Assembly: GCA_050181915.1 (NCBI GenBank)
Contig: JBFXCS010000001.1
Coordinates: 248,001-312,000, forward strand
Direction: 5' to 3'
DNA length: 64,000 nt
Source of the DNA: JBFXCS01 sp050181915
Lineage (GTDB): Bacteria > Actinomycetota > Thermoleophilia > Miltoncostaeales > Miltoncostaeaceae
Below the pieces are notes generated by a model that did no database searches, had not been told where the DNA came from, and worked only from the letters and a program-made list of their open reading frames with translations. This document shows, in pieces, positions 1 through 7,081 of this stretch. Position numbers and translations under genes: made by a program. Each line of letters begins with the position of its first letter. Positions within the stretch are counted from its first letter, which is position 1.

Positions 1-81
1 TTCCGGGCCGAGCTCGTCTTCGCCGATTCCTCACTCGAGACTGTGCTCCCCGCGGACCCGATCGCCTCCCAGATCCGGTGA
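1..81 (+). CDS. C-terminal end of a short-chain dehydrogenase (partial)
   Basis: Only the last 26 codons are inside the window, ending in TGA at 79-81. The reading FRAELVFADSSLETVLP closely matches the C-terminus of the dehydrogenase on the other strand at 2424-3350 (FRAELVFADESLDAVLP). The cut-off gene is therefore very probably a paralogue of that NAD(P)-dependent SDR. It reads toward the VOC gene at 390 and may belong to the same catabolic group. The catalytic part cannot be seen, so the family call rests on the tail alone. Confidence 0.6.
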   Translation, partial: FRAELVFADSSLETVLPADPIASQIR

Positions 82-389
82 CGCCCGGGGGTCGCCCTCG
101 CTCGCTGATGCGGCGGCTCAGCCGGAATCCGGGACGCGTCTGTCCATGAGGGGGGCGACCGCAGATCGATGCGGGCGCCCCTCTCTTAAGGCGCCGCTGC
201 TTTGCGGGAGCGATGCCCATGGCGGGCTCGCGCTGCGCGCTTAACGCTGTCCGCGGAGGTGCGGCGTTCACGGCCAGATCGGGAGCAGGCGGATGCCGGG
301 CGATTAACCATCCGGTAATTCAACCGATGCCCGAGCACGCGATTCGACCTAAACATCCGGGTATCCGTTGAAAGCATGAGGAGGATTAC
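82..389. other. intergenic region with possible terminator
   Basis: No gene is seen in these 308 bases. An imperfect inverted repeat at about 148-185 (gaggggggc pairing with gcgcccctctc) could end transcription of the upstream dehydrogenase. The 3' part (300-380) is less GC-rich than the genes and probably holds the promoter of the VOC gene, but no clear -35/-10 pair stands out. A good ribosome binding site (aggagg) lies just before the start at 390. Confidence 0.4.
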
Positions 390-1394
390 ATGAGCCCGGA
401 CGCCGCACCGTATGACGTGCGACTCCTCTTCCATCCGACCAATGTGGTGAGGGATCGCGCCGAGATGGCACGCTTCCTGAAGCGAGTGTTCAACGCGAAC
501 GGTCGGAACCAGGGGGAGTTGCTCGCCGAGTTCGACCTCGACGCGAGCTACCCACCTGACTACTCCCTCTACACGTGGATCGCCGAGGTCTGGATCGACT
601 CGATCCAGCCAGAGCTTTATGTGCTCGAGGGTCAGCCTCTGCCGGAAGGCGCGCTCGACCAGCGGCTCGTTGAGTTCGGCTGGTACATCGACGGGATCGA
701 CGAGCTCCAGAAGGCTCTGACCACGCACGGCATACGGTCGGTCGACCAGAATAACCGGCCCGTTCCTCCCGACGAGGCTCCCGCATCTGCCGGCGCGCCG
801 GACATCAAGCTGATGTGGACGGATCCCGCAACCACCGGGCTCTCGTACGAGTTGATCGAGTGGCCGCGCGAGCGAGATGCCGAGTTCGCCCGGCTCGCCG
901 ACGCGCGATTCGATCCGTCTTGGACGCTGCCGCCGATCTCGGCGGAAGACCCCCTCGGCATCGAGCGCTGCTCGCACCACACCATCCTCACGCGCGATGT
1001 CCCGCGGGCCTTGAACTTGGTTGTGGACGTCCTCGGCGGCTCCGTGGTGCGGACCGCAGACAACCCCCTGCTCGGCACGCGCAGCACCTACGTCTGGCTG
1101 AAGGACGCGCTCCTCGAGTACGCGGAGCCCGTCGAGACGGGGAGCCCGGCGGCCACTGAGCTCGACGGGACGACGACGCCGTCGCTCCTCGGTATGCCCC
1201 AGGAGGACCGCTACCACCTCATCGCATGGAAGGTTCGTGATCTCGACGCGGTTGCCGCGCACCTCGCCGCTCAGGGCGTGGGCGTCGAGGGCCGCGACGA
1301 CCACACGATCGTGACCGACCCGGCTGACTGCCTCGGCGTGCGCTGGGGCTTCACTGACTCCTTGGTGACGGGTGACCCGCGCCGGGGCGACTGA
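390..1394 (+). CDS. two-domain VOC (glyoxalase/dioxygenase-like) protein
   Basis: A 334-residue protein with two repeated alpha/beta modules of the vicinal oxygen chelate type. The first spans about residues 5-155 (starting YDVRLLFHPTNVV) and the second about 185-330 (CSHHTILTRDVPRALNLVVDVLGG). The second opening, with His residues before a strand and helix, is typical of metal-binding VOC domains; members include extradiol dioxygenases, glyoxalases and isomerases. The ATG at 390 is preceded by aggaggatt at good distance. It lies between dehydrogenase genes, which suggests a role in breakdown of a small organic compound. The substrate cannot be told from sequence. Confidence 0.75.
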   Translation: MSPDAAPYDVRLLFHPTNVVRDRAEMARFLKRVFNANGRNQGELLAEFDLDASYPPDYSLYTWIAEVWIDSIQPELYVLEGQPLPEGALDQRLVEFGWYIDGIDELQKALTTHGIRSVDQNNRPVPPDEAPASAGAPDIKLMWTDPATTGLSYELIEWPRERDAEFARLADARFDPSWTLPPISAEDPLGIERCSHHTILTRDVPRALNLVVDVLGGSVVRTADNPLLGTRSTYVWLKDALLEYAEPVETGSPAATELDGTTTPSLLGMPQEDRYHLIAWKVRDLDAVAAHLAAQGVGVEGRDDHTIVTDPADCLGVRWGFTDSLVTGDPRRGD

Positions 1395-1480
1395 CCCACC
1401 GGCCCGTCTCCACAGGCGGACGCTGTCAGAGACTTCGTCGACGGCCGGTCGCGCCGACACAAAGCCAACGAGGTGAAAGC

Positions 1481-2335
1481 ATGGGTGATCGTGTCAAGGA
1501 CAAGGTGTCGTGGATCAGCGGCGGCTGCTCCGGCATGGGGCTCTCCTCCGTGGAGCTCTTCGTCGACGAGGGCGCGAAGGTGGTCGTCGCGGACATCCAA
1601 GACCAGAAGGGCGCAGTGCTCGAGAAGCGTTATCCAGGCCGGGTCCGATACGTGAACTGTGACGTCACGAGCGAGGAGGCGGTCGCCGCCGCGGTTCAGG
1701 TCGCGGCGGACGAGTTCGGCCGGCTCGACATCATGTTCAACAACGCGGGCGCCCCTGGGGTCATGACCCCGATCGACGAGTTCACCGTCGAGGCCTGGGA
1801 CGCCCATTTCGCTCTGCTCACGCGGAGCACCATGCTCGGCATGAAGTACGGCGTGCGCCTCATGAAGGCTCAGGGTGGCGGTGGTTCCATCGTCAACAAC
1901 GCGTCCGGTGCCGCGGTCGGGTACCACGGCCCCGGTTCGACCGGCTACGGGGCTGCGAAGGCCGCCGTGCTGCAGATGTCAAAGCTTCTTGCCACGGAAC
2001 TCGGGCCGTACAATATCCGCGTCAACGTGATCATCCCGGGCTGGACCATGACCTCGATCATGGGGGTGAACTTCGGTGTGCCCCGGGAGGTCTCGGACAA
2101 GATGGCCGAGTACCTGGAGGAGGGGTTCAAGACGCTCCAGCCGCTGCCGATCGCAGGCTGGCCACGTTATCTCGCCGAGGCAGTCCTATGGCTAGGCTCG
2201 GACCACGCCGCATGGATCACCGGCGTGGCCCTTCCCGTTGACGGCGGCCTCGTCGTGAAGGATCAGGCCGACCCGCGCCTGGGGGAGATCTTCCAGCAGG
2301 CGCTCGAGCGGGCGCAGGCCTCGGCCGCCGCTTGA
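1481..2335 (+). CDS. short-chain dehydrogenase/reductase (SDR)
   Basis: A 284-residue classical SDR that should oxidise or reduce an alcohol/ketone with NAD(P)(H). The Rossmann glycine motif is GGCSGMG at residues 14-20, a variant of TGxxxGxG with Gly and Cys replacing the usual residues. NNAG is at 87-90, the catalytic Ser is near 142, and YGAAK supplies Tyr156 and Lys160. Asp after strand 2 (VVVADIQD) favours NAD over NADP. The ATG at 1481 follows gaggtgaaa. It lies 86 bp after the VOC gene on the same strand, probably co-transcribed. A strong hairpin follows the stop codon directly. Substrate unknown. Confidence 0.85.
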   Translation: MGDRVKDKVSWISGGCSGMGLSSVELFVDEGAKVVVADIQDQKGAVLEKRYPGRVRYVNCDVTSEEAVAAAVQVAADEFGRLDIMFNNAGAPGVMTPIDEFTVEAWDAHFALLTRSTMLGMKYGVRLMKAQGGGGSIVNNASGAAVGYHGPGSTGYGAAKAAVLQMSKLLATELGPYNIRVNVIIPGWTMTSIMGVNFGVPREVSDKMAEYLEEGFKTLQPLPIAGWPRYLAEAVLWLGSDHAAWITGVALPVDGGLVVKDQADPRLGEIFQQALERAQASAAA

Positions 2336-2375
2336 GCCTGAGCGATCCCCGGCCGGTAGCGGGGATCGCTCAGGC
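2336..2375 (+). terminator. strong hairpin after the SDR gene
   Basis: A perfect 15-bp inverted repeat (2336-2350 with 2361-2375, loop of 10) begins the base after the TGA of the plus-strand dehydrogenase. There is no U-tract, which is common for terminators in high-GC actinobacteria. Confidence 0.75.
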
Positions 2376-2385
2376 GCTGGCCCCA

Positions 2386-2423
2386 GCGGTGAGTGGCCGG
2401 GGTTCCTCCCGGCCACTCACCGC
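2386..2423 (-). terminator. strong hairpin after the convergent SDR gene
   Basis: A perfect stem of about 16 bp (2386-2401 with 2408-2423, six-base loop) abuts the stop codon of the minus-strand dehydrogenase. With the hairpin at 2336-2375 it gives each convergent gene its own terminator. Confidence 0.7.
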
Positions 2424-3350
2424 CTACTTTTCGACCTCCGCAACGCCCTTCGGCAGCACGGCGTCAAGCGACTCGTCGGCGAAGACCAGCTCGGCCCGAA
2501 AGGAGTCGCTCGTCGATCGGAACGGGGTCCAGCTATCGCCGTCGCGCATAAGATCGCCCGCGGCCTGCGCCCAGTTCTCGGGCGTGCTTTCCGGCACTCT
2601 CAGCCTTGGCAGCACGGCGAACGCGGTGCGGCCCGCCGAGTTGCCGCTCGTTTGGAAGCACTCGCCACTGACCTTCGTATCCTGATGGGCCAGCCACGTG
2701 ACGAAGGCGGCAACCGCGCTCGCCGGCATCGTCTCACGCATCGCGCGACGGACCTCCGGGTGGTCGAACGACCCGTCTGTCATCGGAGTCCATGCGGACG
2801 GCTGCACGCACGTGACCTGCACCCCGACTGCCTTGCCCTCGATCGCCAGCGCGTTGGAGAAGCCCCACATCGCCGCCTTCCCGGCGCTGTAGGACGAAAC
2901 GTTCACAGCACCGAGCATGCCACTCGACGAGATGTTCACCACCCGGCCGGTGCCGGATGCCATCAGATGGGGCCACGCGTTCCGCGTCGTCTCGACAGTC
3001 CCACGAATGTGGGTGTCGAAGACGTTCCACCACTCGTCAGGGGCATGCTCCCAGAAGCGGCCGAACCTGACGATGCCCGCGTTATTGATCAGGATGTCGA
3101 TGCCCCCAAAGGCGTCGACCGCGGTCTGCACTAGGTCGGCTGAGGCGTTGATGATGTCGCTGTCGTTCGCGACCGCCTCACCACCTGCGTCGGTGATCGC
3201 TCTCGCCACCTCGGCCGCTCGATCCGACGCGAGATCGTTCACGACGACTCGGGCGCCGCGCGATGCGAGCGTAGTCGCGTGCTCACGTCCCATCCCCGAG
3301 CCCGCGCCCGTGACGACGGCGACCCGTCCCTTGAAATCAAGCTGAGCCAT
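2424..3350 (-). CDS. short-chain dehydrogenase/reductase with extended C-terminus
   Basis: A 308-residue SDR. The nucleotide-binding motif TGAGSGMG is at 14-21, Asp in VVVNDLASD suggests NAD preference, NNAG is at 89-92, Ser141-143 lie in the active-site strand, and YSAGK gives Tyr154 and Lys158. After the core, about 60 extra residues end in a tail shared with the partial gene at 1-81, so the two are paralogues. The start at 3350 has a good ribosome site (aggaga, seven bases upstream). It converges on the neighbouring SDR. It probably acts on a hydroxylated or keto substrate in the same catabolic group; the compound is unknown. Confidence 0.85.
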   Translation of the reverse strand: MAQLDFKGRVAVVTGAGSGMGREHATTLASRGARVVVNDLASDRAAEVARAITDAGGEAVANDSDIINASADLVQTAVDAFGGIDILINNAGIVRFGRFWEHAPDEWWNVFDTHIRGTVETTRNAWPHLMASGTGRVVNISSSGMLGAVNVSSYSAGKAAMWGFSNALAIEGKAVGVQVTCVQPSAWTPMTDGSFDHPEVRRAMRETMPASAVAAFVTWLAHQDTKVSGECFQTSGNSAGRTAFAVLPRLRVPESTPENWAQAAGDLMRDGDSWTPFRSTSDSFRAELVFADESLDAVLPKGVAEVEK

Positions 3351-4555
3351 TGTCTATCTCCTGTGATTCTCGGCGGCCGGCGAACAGGGGTCGGTAGCAA
3401 CCCGTCGGTCGACCCTCGATAGTCGGATCCCGAGCTGTTGGTGAAGTGCAGCCCCACCGCCCGAGCTGGGTAGTCGTGGCCTGACCCGGCAGAGGCGGGG
3501 GTATGAGCCCGCTCCGTCGTCCCGCTTCACGGAACATCTGGGCGTGCTCGCCGCAGAGTTCAATCACGACGACATCCGTGTCTCGGGTGAGGAAGAGGGC
3601 ACGGCAAGGCATCGCCGGGAGGACGGCCGACTCTGTCGGCGAGGCGCGACGAGCCGTCGGTCTGGATACCGAACGAAGTGAGGAACGATGAATCCGTCAT
3701 CTGCGCCTCCGCCAACTCTCTTCTGGAGGCAACATTGCGGCCCGGCGTTCAGGGTGGCATCCGCAGAATTGCTGGCAGTTCTGTCTCCCCGAATCCGCCG
3801 ACTGAAAGGCTCCTGTAGGCCCTCGGGGGTCGCCGGCACTCAAGGTGCAATTGGTTTTATGGCGACAGAAGCGGACGACGGATCCGACTGGCAGAGCGAC
3901 GGATGCGCCTGCGTATGAACTGCACTTACCGTCCTCCCGCAGCACGGTGAACGGCATCCGAGGGGGGCCTCATCCGAGGTCTGGTGCATATATGTCGCCT
4001 CGAGGCGGAGTTTGCCAACATGGCGAGACAGCGACGCGCGGTCCTACATGGACCTCACGAAGGACGACATTCTCGGCACCGGCCATGGCGGGCCTCATCG
4101 CGTACGTCGTCAGGATCGAGGCCAGGGCGTCCTCTCGGACATAGACCTCGACGTAGTCGAGTGCGATGACGTCGCGCCATGGCGCTGGGCGGCGATGCGC
4201 CTCCGAGGACGAGCCGGCTGTCGTCGGCAAGGCGCTTGAGCACGCCCGCATGCGCGGTGAGGCGATGCAGTGCGGCGCGTCCGGCGAGGGGCGCCCGGGA
4301 CGGGATGCGTCCGGCGGAAGCGAGCGCCCTTACGCGGCGCGAGCTGAGGCGCAGCCGGCGCGCCGCCTCGCGAACGGAGACCTCCATGCCTCAGTGGTCC
4401 GGCCCGCTCGGCCAGTCTGGACCACATAAGGCTGAAGTCGAGGGTAAGAGAAGGCCACTGGGAAACGTGCGCGCCATGAGGTCATCGCCCGGCTGTCACA
4501 CGCCGGGCCCCACGCCCGTCATGGAGGTGACAGGTCCGGACAGGGAGGGAGCGTC
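3351..4555. other. long non-coding, apparently decayed region
   Basis: About 1.2 kb without a convincing intact gene. Base composition is less GC-rich and the codon-position GC bias seen elsewhere in the window is lost. Short open frames occur on both strands but none has a recognisable domain. The best remnant is the broken HTH gene at 3970-4387. The stretch separates the dehydrogenase cluster from the housekeeping-like genes and looks like the edge of an acquired or decaying segment. Confidence 0.5.
3970..4387 (-). pseudogene. frameshifted HTH DNA-binding protein remnant
   Basis: The frame starting at 4387 begins MEVSVREAARRLRLSSRRV, a typical excisionase/MerR-like helix-turn-helix start. 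It continues past a hydrophilic linker, then loses sense near 4180-4250. A second minus frame takes over (4251-3970) with EVYVREDALASIL and a GAENVVLREV segment, as in the C-terminal part of HTH/AbiEi-like regulators. Joining the two needs a single frameshift, and the C-terminal part then stops early at 3970. This is best read as a dead regulator gene. The family link is from pattern only. Confidence 0.4.
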
Positions 4556-5332
4556 ATGGCAACGCAGACGAGGATCGCCGTCGCGGGCGCGACGGGGCGG
4601 GTGGGGCGGCACATCGCGCGCATCCTGTGGGATCGCGGCCACGAGGTCGTGGCGATCTCACGGTCGGCGGGGGTGGACGTGGTGACCGGTGCGGGGCTCG
4701 ACGAGGCGCTGCGCGGGGTCGGCCTCGTGATCGACGCGTCCACGGGGGCGTCGCCCGACCAGGCCGAGGAGACCGCCTTCTTCACGGCGTCGGCCCGCAA
4801 CCTGCAGGCCGCGGCCGAGCGCGCCGGGGCGAGGCGGATGATCGTGCTGTCGATCATCGGCATCGACGACTTCACCGGCGGCTACAACGCTGCCAAGAAG
4901 GTCCACGAGCGCGAGGTGCTCGCCGGGCCGGTGCCCGTGCAGATCGTCCGCGCCGCGCAGTTCCACGAGCTGGTCGAGGCGATGGTCGGGTGGGGGACGC
5001 AGGGCGACGTCACCCACGTCCCGCGCATGCGCACCCAGCCGGCGGCCGCCGCGGCGGTGGCCGAGGTGGTCGCCGATCTCGTCGCCGACGACGACCCGGC
5101 CTCGGCCGGACCGGGCGCGCCGGTGGTCGAGGTCGCCGGGCCGCGCGAGGAGAGCATGGTCGCGCTGGCCGAGCGGTTCGTCGCGGCGCGCGGGCTGCCG
5201 CTCCGCGTGGAGGGCGTCGGCGACCCCTCGGACCACGACAGCGCGCTCTACCAGGAGGGCGCCGTGCTGCCGAGCCCGGGGGCGGTGCTCGTCGGCCCGA
5301 CCTTCGACGAGTGGCTGGCCGCGGGGGCCTGA
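4556..5332 (+). CDS. NmrA-like NAD(P)-binding protein (atypical SDR)
   Basis: A 258-residue protein whose N-terminus carries the GATGRVG dinucleotide-binding loop (residues 11-17) of the atypical SDR/NmrA group. It has DEALRGVGLVIDAST and a helix starting SARNLQAAAERAG, followed by a strand ending in LSIIGID. No classical YxxxK triad is evident at the usual place; YNAAKK at about 112-117 may serve. Members act as NAD(P)H-dependent reductases or redox sensors. The ATG at 4556 has agggaggg upstream. It stands alone, convergent with the sigma/anti-sigma pair. The substrate is unknown. Confidence 0.75.
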   Translation: MATQTRIAVAGATGRVGRHIARILWDRGHEVVAISRSAGVDVVTGAGLDEALRGVGLVIDASTGASPDQAEETAFFTASARNLQAAAERAGARRMIVLSIIGIDDFTGGYNAAKKVHEREVLAGPVPVQIVRAAQFHELVEAMVGWGTQGDVTHVPRMRTQPAAAAAVAEVVADLVADDDPASAGPGAPVVEVAGPREESMVALAERFVAARGLPLRVEGVGDPSDHDSALYQEGAVLPSPGAVLVGPTFDEWLAAGA

Positions 5333-5498
5333 ACGCCGCGGAGCCCGGTCGGCGCACGTGGGCGCCATCCTCGACGCCGTGACCGGGGACGACGACCCTG
5401 CTCAGCGGACGGGGCGCCGACGGGCAGGGCGCCGACGCCTACCGCAACGAGGCCTGGCTGCAGATGGAGTGGCGGCCGCGCGGCGTCCGGCTCCCCGC

Positions 5499-6335
5499 TC
5501 AGGGGGCCCGCAGGCTCAGCGGGAGCGGGCCGGTCTCGATCTGGGCCGCGAGCGTCCGCGCCTCGATCTCCGATCGGAGGGAGACGAGCGCGCTCCCCGA
5601 GCCGAGGCCGGCCGGGTACTCGCGGTAGTCGACGTCGGCGCGGCTGACGATCCGGCCGTCGACCGCGATCGTGATCGACTGGGCCCGCCCCGCGATGTTC
5701 CCGTCCTGGGCGACCTCGCGGGTGATCGCGGCGAAGGCGCTGCCGCCGTCGGCGGTGAAGGTCAGGCTTAGCATCGTCTCCTCGCCGCCGGCGGCGCCCG
5801 GCTCGGTCACGGCCGTCGCCGACGCGACGCCGGCGTTGGTGACCGGTGCGCGGTAGCTCCTCCACGACGCCGTGGGGGCGATCACGAGCCGGCCGGGGGC
5901 GATCAGCGCGGGCAGGACGTCGCGATCGGCCTCGTCCAGGGAGAGCGAGAGGGCGCGCTCGCCCTCCCGCCGGACGGAGAGGTCGACGTCGAGCGCCGCC
6001 GCGCGGTCCTCGATCGCCGCGATCGTGCGGGCGACGGCCGCGTCGGCGACCGGCCCGCCGCCGGGGGCGGACATGGTCACCGGCACGCCGATCGAACCGT
6101 CGGCGCCGCGGGTCGCGAGCACCAGCACGACCACGAGGGCGGCGACGGCGGCGACGCCGCAGGCGGCGGCGACGGCGCCGGCCCAGCGGGCGGTGCGGCG
6201 ACGGCCCGGCGGGTCGGGCTCCGCGGCCGTGATCTCGTCGAGCAGCCGGCGGCCCCAGTCGGTGCCGGCGACGCGGGTCCGCTCGACGGGCGGCGCGGGG
6301 TCGAGGCGCGCCAGGGCGTCCAGGTGGTCGATCAC
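5499..6335 (-). CDS. membrane anti-sigma-like protein with SecD P1-type domain
   Basis: 278 residues: about 50 cytosolic residues, one membrane helix (about 52-75), and an external domain. The external part strongly resembles the periplasmic P1 region of SecD. It starts with a helix like VARTIAAIEDRAAALDV (101-117), as in the SecD 'I..R.DALGV' helix. Later comes a segment with SLTFTADGGSAFAAIT and then ITIAVDGRIVSRADV, and it ends TLAAQIETGPLPLSL, matching the SecD 'LA..L..GALP.PL' signature. The gene overlaps the upstream ECF sigma gene by GTGA, so it is probably that factor's regulator. The fusion to a Sec-translocase head domain is unusual. The anti-sigma role is inferred from position. 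Confidence 0.7.
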   Translation of the reverse strand: MIDHLDALARLDPAPPVERTRVAGTDWGRRLLDEITAAEPDPPGRRRTARWAGAVAAACGVAAVAALVVVLVLATRGADGSIGVPVTMSAPGGGPVADAAVARTIAAIEDRAAALDVDLSVRREGERALSLSLDEADRDVLPALIAPGRLVIAPTASWRSYRAPVTNAGVASATAVTEPGAAGGEETMLSLTFTADGGSAFAAITREVAQDGNIAGRAQSITIAVDGRIVSRADVDYREYPAGLGSGSALVSLRSEIEARTLAAQIETGPLPLSLRAP

Positions 6336-6868
6336 GATCCCTCCTGTCGCGGCGTGTCGGACGGGGCGGCGGCCGTGGAGGCCGGCCCATGGCCCTCGAT
6401 GCGGCGGGCGAGGCGCTCGCGGGCGCGGTGCAGGCGGGTGGTGAAGGCGCTGGCGCTGCAGCCCACGACGCGGGCGGCCTCACGGGGCTCGAGGCCGTCC
6501 CAGGCGACCAGGGCGAGGGTCTGGCGGTCGCGGCGCGAGAGCTCCCGGAAGGCCTGCCGCACGGCCTCCGCCTCGCCCGCCCGCTCCGCCGGATCCGGCA
6601 CGGGCTCCTGGGCCAGGCCGGCGAGCCGCTGCCACAGGGCGCGCCGGCGGCCCTCGCCGCGGCGCTGGTTGGCCAGGACCCTGCGGCATACGCCCAGCAG
6701 CCAGGGGAGCGCGTCGGCGGGGACCTCGTCGAAGCGCCTCCAGGCGATCGCGAAGGTCTCGGCCAGCGCGTCCCGGGCGCCCTCCTCGCCGGCGCGGCGG
6801 CGGGCGTATCGGAAGACGGCGTCGGCGCAGTCTTCCCAGATCCCCTCGAATGTGCGGCGGCGGTCGAT
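6332..6868 (-). CDS. ECF-type RNA polymerase sigma factor
   Basis: Region 2 starts about FEGIWEDCADAVFRYARRR, with AETFAIAWRRFDEVP. Region 4 is at AFRELSRRDRQTLALVAWDGLEPREAARVVGCSASAF in outline, ending in a recognition helix. About 178 residues, the usual ECF length. No ATG/GTG/TTG lies in frame at a sensible place. The ATC at 6868-6866 sits five to six bases after agaggag and gives the expected N-terminus, so I chose it. The only other in-frame start is a GTG at 6967 inside the repeated element. The downstream anti-sigma-like gene overlaps by GTGA. It probably answers an envelope or secretion signal sensed by that partner. Confidence 0.8.
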   Translation of the reverse strand: MDRRRTFEGIWEDCADAVFRYARRRAGEEGARDALAETFAIAWRRFDEVPADALPWLLGVCRRVLANQRRGEGRRRALWQRLAGLAQEPVPDPAERAGEAEAVRQAFRELSRRDRQTLALVAWDGLEPREAARVVGCSASAFTTRLHRARERLARRIEGHGPASTAAAPSDTPRQEGS

Positions 6869-6883
6869 GGCTGCTCCTCTTTG

Positions 6884-7050
6884 AGAGCACCTAACAGGAT
6901 GAGGCTCGCGGCCGTCGGCTCGCTGCAAACCGTCGCATTCCCGCGTCCTCGGTCGGGGCGATACCACTGTGGGTATCGCACCCTCCCTGCGTCCTCGGAC
7001 TGCTCGGTTTTCGCGGCCGAACGACCACGCGTCATCCTGTTACGCGCTCT
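6884..7050 (-). mobile_element. 167-bp palindromic repeat element, copy 1
   Basis: The inner 139 bp (6899-7037) are identical base for base to 60085-60223, in opposite orientation. The ends form an inverted repeat of 19 bp (6884-6902 with 7032-7050; 17 of 19 pairs). Inside, a hairpin with arms GCGATACC/GGTATCGC and a CGGCCG/CGGCCG pairing can form, so the whole unit folds on itself. The sequence CCGAGGACGC occurs twice as a direct repeat around the central hairpin. No transposase is nearby, so it is non-autonomous or a structured RNA. It lies between the stop of the 814-residue membrane protein and the start of the ECF sigma gene. Confidence 0.75.
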
Positions 7051-7081
7051 TACAGGGGCAGTGTCCGCCCGCCCGCGATCG

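Noticed and set aside
186..1460. Long open frame on the minus strand across the VOC gene
   Set aside because: It is the antisense shadow of the VOC gene; no domain or ribosome site, while the plus frame has both.
3688..3918. 76-codon plus frame with a decent ribosome site (gaggaacg)
   Set aside because: No conserved feature, unusual codon use for this genome, and it lies in the decayed region.
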